Below are positions 15,362 to 21,826 of a DNA stretch of 26,699 nt, piece after piece. Within the stretch, counting starts at the first letter, position 1. Every line of letters begins with the position of its first letter. Source of the DNA: SAR324 cluster bacterium (GTDB lineage: Bacteria > SAR324 > XYD2-FULL-50-16); assembly GCA_002401295.1 (NCBI GenBank), contig NVSR01000116.1, forward strand, positions 1 to 26,699. Direction: 5' to 3'. The position numbers and the translations under genes are program-made. The notes beneath the pieces were generated by a model. That model saw only the letters and a list, made by a program, of their open reading frames with translations. It was not told the DNA's origin and made no database searches.

Positions 15362-16189
15362 TTAGATCAAATCACCACGTTTGAAGACCTGAAATCCGAC
15401 CCAAGAACAAAACCATCCCAGAACCATGGGGTAGACCACAGCAAATATCAGATAACCAGTCTTTCCGAAGAAATCCAATATGACATAAGAAGCAGGGCCA
15501 ATGGCGGATAACTCAGGGTCAAAAAGAAGAATGGCTCCAGTACGGAATACCTGGACTGGATTGACTAGGGCAAGCCCAATCACAAGGCTCTCGGGAAATT
15601 GCCTTTGCATCAAAATACCGATCATAATGATATCGATAAATAGTAGCAGCAGTAACCAAATGAAAAAGGAGAGGCCCAAAGCAAATTCTTGCTGTCTGAC
15701 AGATGAAGAAATCAACATTCCGATGCCCAAAAAACACCAGGAAACAGAAGCCAGCATCATTGAATAATAAGACACCAGACCCCAGGGAATGGATAATCCC
15801 TGGATTGTGCCCCAAATAACGGCTCCGGTTAAGGCCAGGAGAATAGGCAAAAATACCATCACAAATTTCGAGAGTAACTTACCCCAAAAATAGGCTCCCA
15901 GGGAGATCGGCATGGAGAGAAAATACTCCAGAATATTAGACTCCCGATCTCCCACCACACTACGTACAGTGGAGATCAGAATAAAAATGGGTAAGACGGC
16001 GATACAGAGCTGGATGTAAGTAATCAACAAACGAGTCAAGCCGGTGAACCCTAAGACCTGAGACTCCGTGATTCCAAAAGCAAAAAGTAGGATAATCGCA
16101 CCGCCAAACATTATGCAGTACAATAGAAACCATTTTGCGCGCATGGTTTCGCGAATGTCCGTCATGATCATACTGGACAGAGCTTTCAC
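15362..16189 (-). CDS. nosY: NosY-like ABC transporter permease
   Basis: A 275-residue membrane component of the NosDFY complex, which is needed to build the CuZ cluster of NosZ. About six hydrophobic helices (for example GGAIILLFAF, an RLLITYIQLCIAVLPIFILI segment, and FFIWLLLLLFIDIIMI) and the cytoplasmic ABC-2 coupling segment VVGDRESNILEYFLSMP, typical of NosY. The open frame extends to 16273, which would overlap nosF by 74 bases. I choose GTG 16189 instead: it follows AAGGAG by 6 bases, lies 10 bases past the nosF stop, and begins VKALSSMIMTDIRETMRAKW like other family N-termini. It works with NosF (ATPase) and NosD. Confidence 0.9.
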   Translation of the reverse strand: MKALSSMIMTDIRETMRAKWFLLYCIMFGGAIILLFAFGITESQVLGFTGLTRLLITYIQLCIAVLPIFILISTVRSVVGDRESNILEYFLSMPISLGAYFWGKLLSKFVMVFLPILLALTGAVIWGTIQGLSIPWGLVSYYSMMLASVSWCFLGIGMLISSSVRQQEFALGLSFFIWLLLLLFIDIIMIGILMQRQFPESLVIGLALVNPVQVFRTGAILLFDPELSAIGPASYVILDFFGKTGYLIFAVVYPMVLGWFCSWVGFQVFKRGDLI

Positions 16190-16195
16190 AGGGGT

Positions 16196-16201
16196 CTCCT
16201 T
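16196..16201 (-). promoter_or_regulatory. Ribosome-binding site that decides the nosY GTG start
   Basis: The minus strand reads AAGGAG, 6 bases before GTG 16189, overlapping the nosF stop codon (16200-16202). It fixes the nosY start inside a longer open frame and implies coupling of nosF and nosY. Confidence 0.75.
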
Positions 16202-17048
16202 AATTAATATGTAATTTTTTGATGTAATTTGCGTAATGAGAAAGGGAATTAATGAATCGCAAGCGATCTTCACCGGCGATTGAGCCTTGATAAATCAAAG
16301 GACCATCTATGGCTTTGAAATCCCATTCTTTTAGTTTCTTTAGAGCTGAAGGATGTTCCTCCAAGAGTTCTACGTGACAACTCAATTGCTCATTGGCAGC
16401 ACTAAGCCTACCAATTCTTTCATCGACAACAATTTTACCACAGTCCATTTCCACGATTCGGTTGATTAGGCTGAGGACCTCATCGACCCGGTGACTACTC
16501 AGAATAATGGTTGTTTTTTCATCCAATTTGGACAATTCATGGAAAAATGCTTTTCTTCCAGCTGGATCCAGGTTGGCCGCTGGTTCATCCATGATTAATA
16601 ATGCTGGCTTTTTGGACAAGGCTAGAGATAGCAGTACCTTCTGTTGCATCCCACCTGAAAGTTTGACAAAAGGTTTCTTGAAGTGTGCTTCAATATCTAA
16701 ACCCATAGCAGAGCAAATTTCTATAATTGCTCTCAAGCTAGATTGGGCGGATAGACCATTACTGAAGTTCACCAACTCACTGACTGTCATTTGAAAAGGA
16801 GGAGAATGTTGGGGAACAAAAGCTAGTTGTTCCAAAACTTTCACTCGCTCCTTACGAGGATCTTTTCCAAAAATCTTCAGCTCACCCTGTATCTGGTATT
16901 GACCCAGAATACTGCGAATCAAGGTGGTTTTTCCGGCTCCGTTAGCACCAATCAGTGCGATGCGATCTCCCTGGGCCACTTTCAGGTCCAGTTGATCGAG
17001 AACGGTCTGGCCGTTGAATTTTTTTACAAGTTGTTTTGCTATGATCAA
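16200..17048 (-). CDS. nosF: NosF-like ABC transporter ATPase
   Basis: A 282-residue cytoplasmic ATPase of the NosDFY complex. Walker A GANGAGKT (34-41), Q-loop region FVPQH near 78, ABC signature LSGGM (130-134), Walker B LLIMDEP (150-156) and H-loop His186 are all present, so it should hydrolyse ATP. Length is slightly below the usual 300. The start is TTG 17048 (reading MIIAKQLVKKF), supported by AAGGAG 6 bases upstream at 17055-17060. No in-frame ATG precedes the Walker A motif, so a non-ATG start is required. The gene lies 51 bases after nosD, and its stop overlaps the ribosome-binding site of nosY. Confidence 0.93.
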   Translation of the reverse strand: MIIAKQLVKKFNGQTVLDQLDLKVAQGDRIALIGANGAGKTTLIRSILGQYQIQGELKIFGKDPRKERVKVLEQLAFVPQHSPPFQMTVSELVNFSNGLSAQSSLRAIIEICSAMGLDIEAHFKKPFVKLSGGMQQKVLLSLALSKKPALLIMDEPAANLDPAGRKAFFHELSKLDEKTTIILSSHRVDEVLSLINRIVEMDCGKIVVDERIGRLSAANEQLSCHVELLEEHPSALKKLKEWDFKAIDGPLIYQGSIAGEDRLRFINSLSHYANYIKKLHIN

Positions 17049-17099
17049 ACCTTACTCCTTACCGTAGCTTGTGATGGAGGTTGCTCTCCACGGTGCTGA

Positions 17100-18443
17100 T
17101 TAATAATGTCTGCCTTCAATATACTCCTCATCATCCTCATCATCCTCATCATCCTCATCATCTTCGTCCTCATACTCCGGGAACTCAAAGAATAGATTCT
17201 CCTGAGACAAGAGGATGGGAGAATCCGCCTTCATAATAGGTTTAGTCTCTTTGATTAAAAGTCTGGGTTCCGTGAAGGGAGCTAACTGCGCTAAAAACTT
17301 TAAAAGGCTGACTACGGGAGAGGCAAAGTAGAACCTTACCCACAGGTTATCGTCCCAAAGTTGATCCAGGTATACTTTGATTTCATGATTGGAATCACCA
17401 ATCCCATTTTTATCTCGATCCAGGCCTTCAAAATCGTGCCAGTAATTGCCCTCAAAACTGTTGTTGAGTGCATGACCATTGGCTTGTACTGAGACTGTTT
17501 CCAGGTTCTCAAGGAAAGTATTTCCTTTGAAAATATTATTTTTCAGCGTACTGTGAAAGCGCAAACCTACAGAATTATGAGCGATTACATTTGCCTGCAT
17601 CAGATTAAAATACTGGGGATCAAAGGGAGACTGATCAAGATACAAGCCAACAGCACAATAAACAATTTTATTTCTACGAAGGATAAGCTTATTCACCTCT
17701 TTGGCACCAATACAGATACCGGTACTACCCATCGCCTGGCTAATTTCATTATCTTCCAGAGTATAGCTATTGCCATACATCATGAAGATCCCTACCTGGT
17801 TGTGATGATACTTATTGCCTCTGACTGTGTTAGCGCCCGTATACATGAAATGCAGTGCATAACGATTATTCCAGGCTTCATTCTCTTCAATCAGATTATC
17901 ATTGGAGTACCAAATCATCATATCGCGAGAATCATGAATTTTATTCCGGCGAAAAATATTGCGATGACTGGCCCAAACACGAATGGAGTCTCCTCTCAAA
18001 GCAATATGTGTCTTACTTAGAGAACTGATATCATTCCCAGTGACTTCGTTATCATGAGATTCCTGCATGTCTACGCCAGTCAGGGTCTCATAAATTTTGT
18101 TATCTAAAATTTTAACTCGACTAACTTTTAAAATTTTAATTCCAGCATCCTGTTTGTCATGGCTGGCACCCGAGTTAGTAATATTTAAATTTTGGAGGAT
18201 CACTCCATTAGCTTTTATCGTTATGACACTACCGACACCACCACCATCAATGGTTGCTTTACCTTTACCGTCTATAGTAATTGTGCGCTTAATTACTATA
18301 GATCCCTCATAGATTTGATCCTCTAAAGTCAAGACACCACCTTCTGGAGTTTGGTCGATCAATGACTGTAAGGTAGCTGCAAAGGTAGAAAAAGAAAGAG
18401 CAAAAAAAGTGAGGGATAGAATCAGGACTTTGAACTGAGACAT
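17100..18443 (-). CDS. nosD: NosD-like periplasmic beta-helix protein with an acidic tail
   Basis: A 447-residue exported protein of the NosD family, the periplasmic partner of NosFY in maturation of the NosZ copper cluster. Signal peptide at 1-23 (FALSFSTFA). The rest is a right-handed parallel beta-helix of CASH/pectate-lyase repeats rich in Asn and His (NNRYALHFMYT, NQVGIFMMYGNS, NKIVYCAVGLYLDQS), with the LHFM and MMYGN stretches typical of NosD. The last 24 residues are an Asp/Glu run ending EEYIEGRHY, encoded by 9-base DNA repeats at 17125-17175. The frame reaches GTG 18455, but ATG 18443 has AGGTGA 8 bases upstream and starts a better signal peptide. The acidic tail is not a usual family feature. 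Confidence 0.92.
   Translation of the reverse strand: MSQFKVLILSLTFFALSFSTFAATLQSLIDQTPEGGVLTLEDQIYEGSIVIKRTITIDGKGKATIDGGGVGSVITIKANGVILQNLNITNSGASHDKQDAGIKILKVSRVKILDNKIYETLTGVDMQESHDNEVTGNDISSLSKTHIALRGDSIRVWASHRNIFRRNKIHDSRDMMIWYSNDNLIEENEAWNNRYALHFMYTGANTVRGNKYHHNQVGIFMMYGNSYTLEDNEISQAMGSTGICIGAKEVNKLILRRNKIVYCAVGLYLDQSPFDPQYFNLMQANVIAHNSVGLRFHSTLKNNIFKGNTFLENLETVSVQANGHALNNSFEGNYWHDFEGLDRDKNGIGDSNHEIKVYLDQLWDDNLWVRFYFASPVVSLLKFLAQLAPFTEPRLLIKETKPIMKADSPILLSQENLFFEFPEYEDEDDEDDEDDEDDEEYIEGRHY
17125..17175 (-). repeat. Nine-base tandem repeat coding the acidic NosD tail
   Basis: The plus strand repeats ATCCTCATC about four to five times without interruption and then becomes irregular (ATCTTCGTCCTCAT). 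On the coding strand each unit gives Asp-Asp-Glu. In-frame 9-base units can expand or contract by slippage without breaking the gene. Confidence 0.8.
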
Positions 18444-18481
18444 AATGTATTTCACCTAAAAAAAGGGAGGAGGTCTTCTTA

Positions 18482-18520
18482 CCCGACTTGAATTGCGAAT
18501 GAAACAAATTTCAAGTCGGG
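18482..18520 (-). other. Hairpin between the NosB-like gene and nosD
   Basis: CCCGACTTGAA (18482-18492) and TTCAAGTCGGG (18510-18520) are perfect 11-base inverted arms around a 17-base loop, 24 bases after the stop at 18545 and before nosD. A short T-rich stretch (CCCTTTTTTT on the minus strand) lies 12-20 bases further on, too far for a standard terminator. It may cause partial termination or mark an mRNA processing site. Confidence 0.65.
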
Positions 18521-18544
18521 GAACTGTGTTGTCGGACTCAATAA

Positions 18545-19384
18545 TTATTGGCCGGCTTCTTTCAGGGCTTTTCTACGAATTAATACGGAAAGCATCATGC
18601 AGATAAAGACTCCTAACAGAGTATAAAAACCTACTGCAGGGAAAGCATGAGTCACGAATTGTGCTACTTTTCCATCACCTAATACAGTCGGCATAAAAGG
18701 TTTGATATCAAATTGACCATACTCATGCAGGTTGTGGCCGAACCAGTAAAGCATGTAGGAAAACATACCCAGGAAATAAAATGGAATTCCTGCAGGGATC
18801 AATCCCAGTAGTTTCCAACCCGGTCCCGTGTAGAATATGTACACGAAAACCAGGAGAACCAATGCCAAAATACCGAAAGGAACAATCTTTCTCAGGTACA
18901 AACCACCCACATCCATGGGGTCCATACCGATGTAGTGATTGATAGTGTTCATTTCCGTCACCTCGCCGCGGAAGTCGGTCAAAGTAAAGTAGACCGCGAT
19001 TCCTTCGGGATAGGCTGCTTTTGGATACTGTGGCGCGTCCAGGGTTACTTTCCAAATAGGCATTGTATGATAACCACCTAAATAGGCTCTCCAACCTGTA
19101 GGGACATAATCATAAAGCCTGATACCGTTCGGGAAATAGTCTTTGAAGGATTTACCAAGAACTGTTTTCAATTCTTCGTCTGTTTCCAGAATATCCGCCT
19201 CTTCCATATCTATGAAGATTTCCATAGGCTGCCAAGAGAGATTGTCTTCGTCAAAGAAGACTTCTCCATCAGGCCCACGATAGGCGAAAGGCTCCCCTCC
19301 AAAGTAAGTGGCCATAAAAAGTACAATGGCAATGACTGCCAATACTTTACTGACCAACAATCTAGCCTTTATATTTTGATTCAT
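18545..19384 (-). CDS. NosB-like integral membrane protein of clade II nos clusters
   Basis: A 279-residue membrane protein with a hydrophobic helix at 10-28, a large extracytoplasmic domain (30-165) and three more helices (about 166-186, 190-213, 245-269). The domain ends with NTINHYIGM (147-153 region), a motif I associate with the conserved membrane protein of clade II nos clusters (NosB-like). Histidines at 150, 216, 220 and 246 could bind metal or haem, which is inference. Residues 56-75 are strongly acidic. Function is not established for the family; a role in electron flow or NosZ assembly is assumed from its constant association with nosZ. ATG 19384 has AGGGA 5 bases upstream. It is 82 bases after the dihaem cytochrome gene. 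Confidence 0.7.
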   Translation of the reverse strand: MNQNIKARLLVSKVLAVIAIVLFMATYFGGEPFAYRGPDGEVFFDEDNLSWQPMEIFIDMEEADILETDEELKTVLGKSFKDYFPNGIRLYDYVPTGWRAYLGGYHTMPIWKVTLDAPQYPKAAYPEGIAVYFTLTDFRGEVTEMNTINHYIGMDPMDVGGLYLRKIVPFGILALVLLVFVYIFYTGPGWKLLGLIPAGIPFYFLGMFSYMLYWFGHNLHEYGQFDIKPFMPTVLGDGKVAQFVTHAFPAVGFYTLLGVFICMMLSVLIRRKALKEAGQ

Positions 19385-19466
19385 CGACTTCCCTAAAATA
19401 GAAACAGAGTTTGGTCACTAAATGTTTCCTTTTCTTCATGGTGAGGAAAAGGAAAACGTCCGATGA

Positions 19467-20396
19467 TTAGTTTTTAGCCCAGTCGCCTTTTTTCATTATG
19501 AAGCGAGTGGATACATCCAAAACACTTCGTAGATCCAGGTCGTTGAATCCGGCAATCTGCTTGATCATGTCAGGGTTTGCATTTCGTCGCTTACCACCTT
19601 TGATCCAGGCAAACTGTCGCATGAGGTAATAATAGTTTTGGCCAGCAATTACTGGATAGTAGTTCTTGTAGTCACCTTGGCCGTGATCCCCATGACAACG
19701 AATACAGTTGTCCTTGAAGAGCTGCTTTCCTAAAGCTAGGTCGGAACTCCAATCAGCAGAGAATAGTATCTCTTTCTTGTATTTATTTGTATTGGCTTTA
19801 CCAATGGCTTTTTGCACAGCCTTCATAAAAGAAGCTTCAGAGTTGAACTCTTTGTTCTTTAACTTGTTCAACTTTTTGAAAACAGGTCTGGGTAGTGACT
19901 TTTCCAAATTTTCCAAGGCTTTATGAGGAGCAATCTCAAATTCGTTCTTCAGAATAAACAGTGCTCCACCAGGTCCTTTGACGTTGTCAGGCAGCATGGT
20001 CAATGTCTCAATGTAAGCAGATACATCAGCCAAAGCTTGCGGGCCTTCTTCCACACTATCCGTCAGTGCTTCAACACTGGCAAAGGGGTACATGGTTGGG
20101 TTATCCCGGTTTCCAGAACGAATATCAGCAATCTGCTTGATGATTACAGACGCGTGTTGCCCCGCCAACTGTGGGAAAGCACCGGAAGGATCCCCATTAC
20201 CACCTTCCTGATGGCAGTTGATGCAGACATCATCATACAGGTCATAACCTGCATCAGCGTCACCTTCCAATTTCAAAGCTTTCAGTGCTTCTTTGACATC
20301 AGTTCCCCATTTTGGACCGGCTACTGCTGGACTGACCAACAGAGCAGCGCCCAAAAGACCCGTACAAACGGCAGCTAACAACTTCTTTTTCAACAT
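19467..20396 (-). CDS. Dihaem cytochrome c of the nos operon
   Basis: A 309-residue periplasmic cytochrome. Signal peptide at 1-26 (SPAVA/GPK). Two class I cytochrome c domains, each with CxxCH: CINCH at 58-62 and CIRCH at 231-235, both followed by a glycine-rich loop and a later PxLAGQ or PVIAGQ motif (75-80, 248-253). A linker of about 90 residues, rich in Lys and Leu (150-210), separates them. By analogy with NosC1/NosC2 of Wolinella it probably passes electrons to the CuA site of NosZ, although here two haems are in one chain. ATG 20396 follows AGGAG at 6 bases. It sits 64 bases after the monohaem cytochrome gene. Confidence 0.9.
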   Translation of the reverse strand: MLKKKLLAAVCTGLLGAALLVSPAVAGPKWGTDVKEALKALKLEGDADAGYDLYDDVCINCHQEGGNGDPSGAFPQLAGQHASVIIKQIADIRSGNRDNPTMYPFASVEALTDSVEEGPQALADVSAYIETLTMLPDNVKGPGGALFILKNEFEIAPHKALENLEKSLPRPVFKKLNKLKNKEFNSEASFMKAVQKAIGKANTNKYKKEILFSADWSSDLALGKQLFKDNCIRCHGDHGQGDYKNYYPVIAGQNYYYLMRQFAWIKGGKRRNANPDMIKQIAGFNDLDLRSVLDVSTRFIMKKGDWAKN

Positions 20397-20460
20397 TCCT
20401 TTCTCCTAAAACGTTAAGGCATTTAGTTTGAAACTAGAATTTTTACTATATCTTTTTGTC

Positions 20461-20925
20461 CTATTTAACCTTGGACAGGTATTTGGCGATTCTCTTCAGA
20501 TCTTTATCTTTGATATTATTTCTTTCCAGGAGACCAGCTTTAATGACCGAGTCATACATGGAAGTAGACAGGGCGTTAGTACGCTTGCCTGAAAAGATAT
20601 CTTTCATTTGGTTGTACAGGTACATTTTGTTCTGTCCGGCCAGCTTGGGATAAGTGACAAACATCTTCTTGGTTTCGCCTTTCTTATTCTTGATCTCGCC
20701 TTTCTTATGTAGGACCCCTGTTACTTTATCTTTTTTGTCCTTTCTGTATTTTTTATCCCTGGTATAGATGATACCTTTCCCGTCTTTTCCATGACAGGAT
20801 TCACAATTTAACAACTTATAAAGATCTTTCCCTTTTTTCTTGGCGGCAAATACGGAACTACTCAAGCCAAAAATCAAACTAATGGCAATAAGAATACTCG
20901 CTGCTCCTTTGAACTGCTTTCTCAC
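20461..20925 (-). CDS. Monohaem cytochrome c with a lysine-rich insert
   Basis: A 154-residue periplasmic class I cytochrome c. Signal peptide at 1-27, haem motif CESCH at 41-45, and YPKLAGQNKMYLYNQM (92-107) as in c552/c553-like proteins. Met123 (STSMYD) is a candidate axial ligand. Between haem motif and LAGQ lies an insert (about 55-90) packed with Lys and Asp, making the protein very basic. It probably donates electrons to NosZ or accepts them from the dihaem cytochrome. The start is GTG 20925, with AGAGGAG 4 bases upstream. A 257-base gap with a strong palindrome separates it from the gene before it, so it may begin a differently expressed part of the operon. Confidence 0.9.
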   Translation of the reverse strand: MRKQFKGAASILIAISLIFGLSSSVFAAKKKGKDLYKLLNCESCHGKDGKGIIYTRDKKYRKDKKDKVTGVLHKKGEIKNKKGETKKMFVTYPKLAGQNKMYLYNQMKDIFSGKRTNALSTSMYDSVIKAGLLERNNIKDKDLKRIAKYLSKVK

Positions 20926-21082
20926 AAGACTCCTCTAGTACTGTCAAGTTGTTGTTTTTTAAAATAGTGGATTGAATTGGGATTAGGTGTGCGTCTTCCT
21001 AGCTGTAACTGTCTTTTACTGGGTTTGAATGGCTATCTATTGGAATAGCTTTTTCTCTTTTTTCCTAAAAGCTGCACTTGAA

Positions 21083-21112
21083 GGAGCTGATTCTTACGTA
21101 AGAATCAGCTCC
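21083..21112. terminator. Perfect 30-base palindrome downstream of the unknown nos gene
   Basis: GGAGCTGATTCTTAC (21083-21097) is followed at once by its exact reverse complement (21098-21112). It lies 71 bases after the stop of the secreted protein gene (21183) and before the cytochrome gene. With no spacer the RNA hairpin would open a 4-base loop on an 11-13-bp stem. No T tract follows on the minus strand. It could be a terminator/attenuator, an RNA-processing stem or a dimer-binding site. Confidence 0.7.
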
Positions 21113-21182
21113 CTTTCAGTCAGCCGGTTGCATCTTCCGAGAGCCAGGCTCCCTGCTTACAACCAGAGTCCTTGCAAGGGGA

Positions 21183-21716
21183 TTAATAATCTGCAGCCAG
21201 ATCTCTAATCATCTTGGACGTCTTTGTATCACCAAGCATGTCAGCAGCGAAAGCAGAACGACTGGCAGTTTTTACAATATATTGCCAAGCTTGCTCTTCA
21301 CCGATAGTGGCGTTTTTCCAATCACCGGCAGCAGCATACTTAGCGTTGTCAGCTTTTTGTCCCAGGAAGCCTTTGAATTGCTCAACAGCATCATAGAATT
21401 GGAAAGCAGCATCTATATTGTGCACACTTTGCTCGATCAGGTCTTCATCGACATCATCAATGTCTTCCTCACCGTGCAGCATCACATTTTGAATGCCAAC
21501 AGCTGTTCCAACTGGATCTTTGGGGTTACAAACACTGGCATCCACAACCAGCTTGGGGCAAAGACCGTTGATCACGGCAGCAACTACACCAACGTAGAAT
21601 TCGTTGGTCTTCACTTTCTTCTCGTAATCAGCCTTAGTGTAAGCCATGGCGGATCCGCTCATGACTAAAGACGCAAGACCGATCGTCAGAACTACTTTAG
21701 TAAAAATTGACTTCAT
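21183..21716 (-). CDS. Secreted protein of unknown function encoded after nosZ
   Basis: A 177-residue exported protein; I do not recognise the family. Signal peptide at 1-25 (GSAMA/YTK). The mature part is mostly helical and acidic. It has only two cysteines, Cys53 and Cys63 (GLCPKLVVDASVCNP), which could form a disulfide or bind metal. An acidic patch EEDIDDVDEDLIEQ (83-96) and several aromatic residues (FQFYD 105-109, WKN, AWQY) follow. Starting with ATG 21716 and AGGAG 5 bases upstream, it is the second gene of the operon, between nosZ and the cytochromes. Position suggests a role in NosZ folding, copper loading or electron transfer, which is inference from context only. The 110-base gap to nosZ contains two hairpins. 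Confidence 0.8.
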   Translation of the reverse strand: MKSIFTKVVLTIGLASLVMSGSAMAYTKADYEKKVKTNEFYVGVVAAVINGLCPKLVVDASVCNPKDPVGTAVGIQNVMLHGEEDIDDVDEDLIEQSVHNIDAAFQFYDAVEQFKGFLGQKADNAKYAAAGDWKNATIGEEQAWQYIVKTASRSAFAADMLGDTKTSKMIRDLAADY

Positions 21717-21743
21717 AACCTCTCCTGTTATTGATCAGATGAC

Positions 21744-21766
21744 TTTCCCGAAGTGATTCCGGGAAA
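21744..21766 (-). other. Small hairpin in the nosZ-downstream gap
   Basis: TTTCCCG (21744-21750) and CGGGAAA (21760-21766) form a 7-bp stem with a 9-base loop, 28 bases upstream of the ATG of the secreted protein gene. It could protect the downstream mRNA or tune its translation. Confidence 0.5.
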
Positions 21767-21781
21767 AATAATGGTTCTACC

Positions 21782-21818
21782 CAAAACAGGTTGTTGAACA
21801 AGCCATCAACCCGTTTTG
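21782..21818 (-). terminator. Hairpin just after the nosZ stop codon
   Basis: On the minus strand CAAAACGGGTTG (21818-21807) pairs with CAACCTGTTTTG (21793-21782): 12 bp with one G-U pair and a 13-base loop, starting 9 bases after the nosZ stop codon. No T tract directly follows. It is a likely partial terminator or 3' stabiliser that would keep nosZ mRNA more abundant than the distal genes. Confidence 0.6.
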
Positions 21819-21826
21819 TTTAATCT

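Noticed and set aside
15362..16273. Longer nosY form starting at 16273
   Set aside because: It would overlap nosF by 74 bases; the GTG at 16189 has AAGGAG at the right distance and gives a normal NosY N-terminus.
18723..19094. 123-codon minus-strand frame inside the NosB-like gene
   Set aside because: It is an out-of-frame shadow; the long frame has a signal-like N-terminus, TM helices and a good ribosome-binding site.
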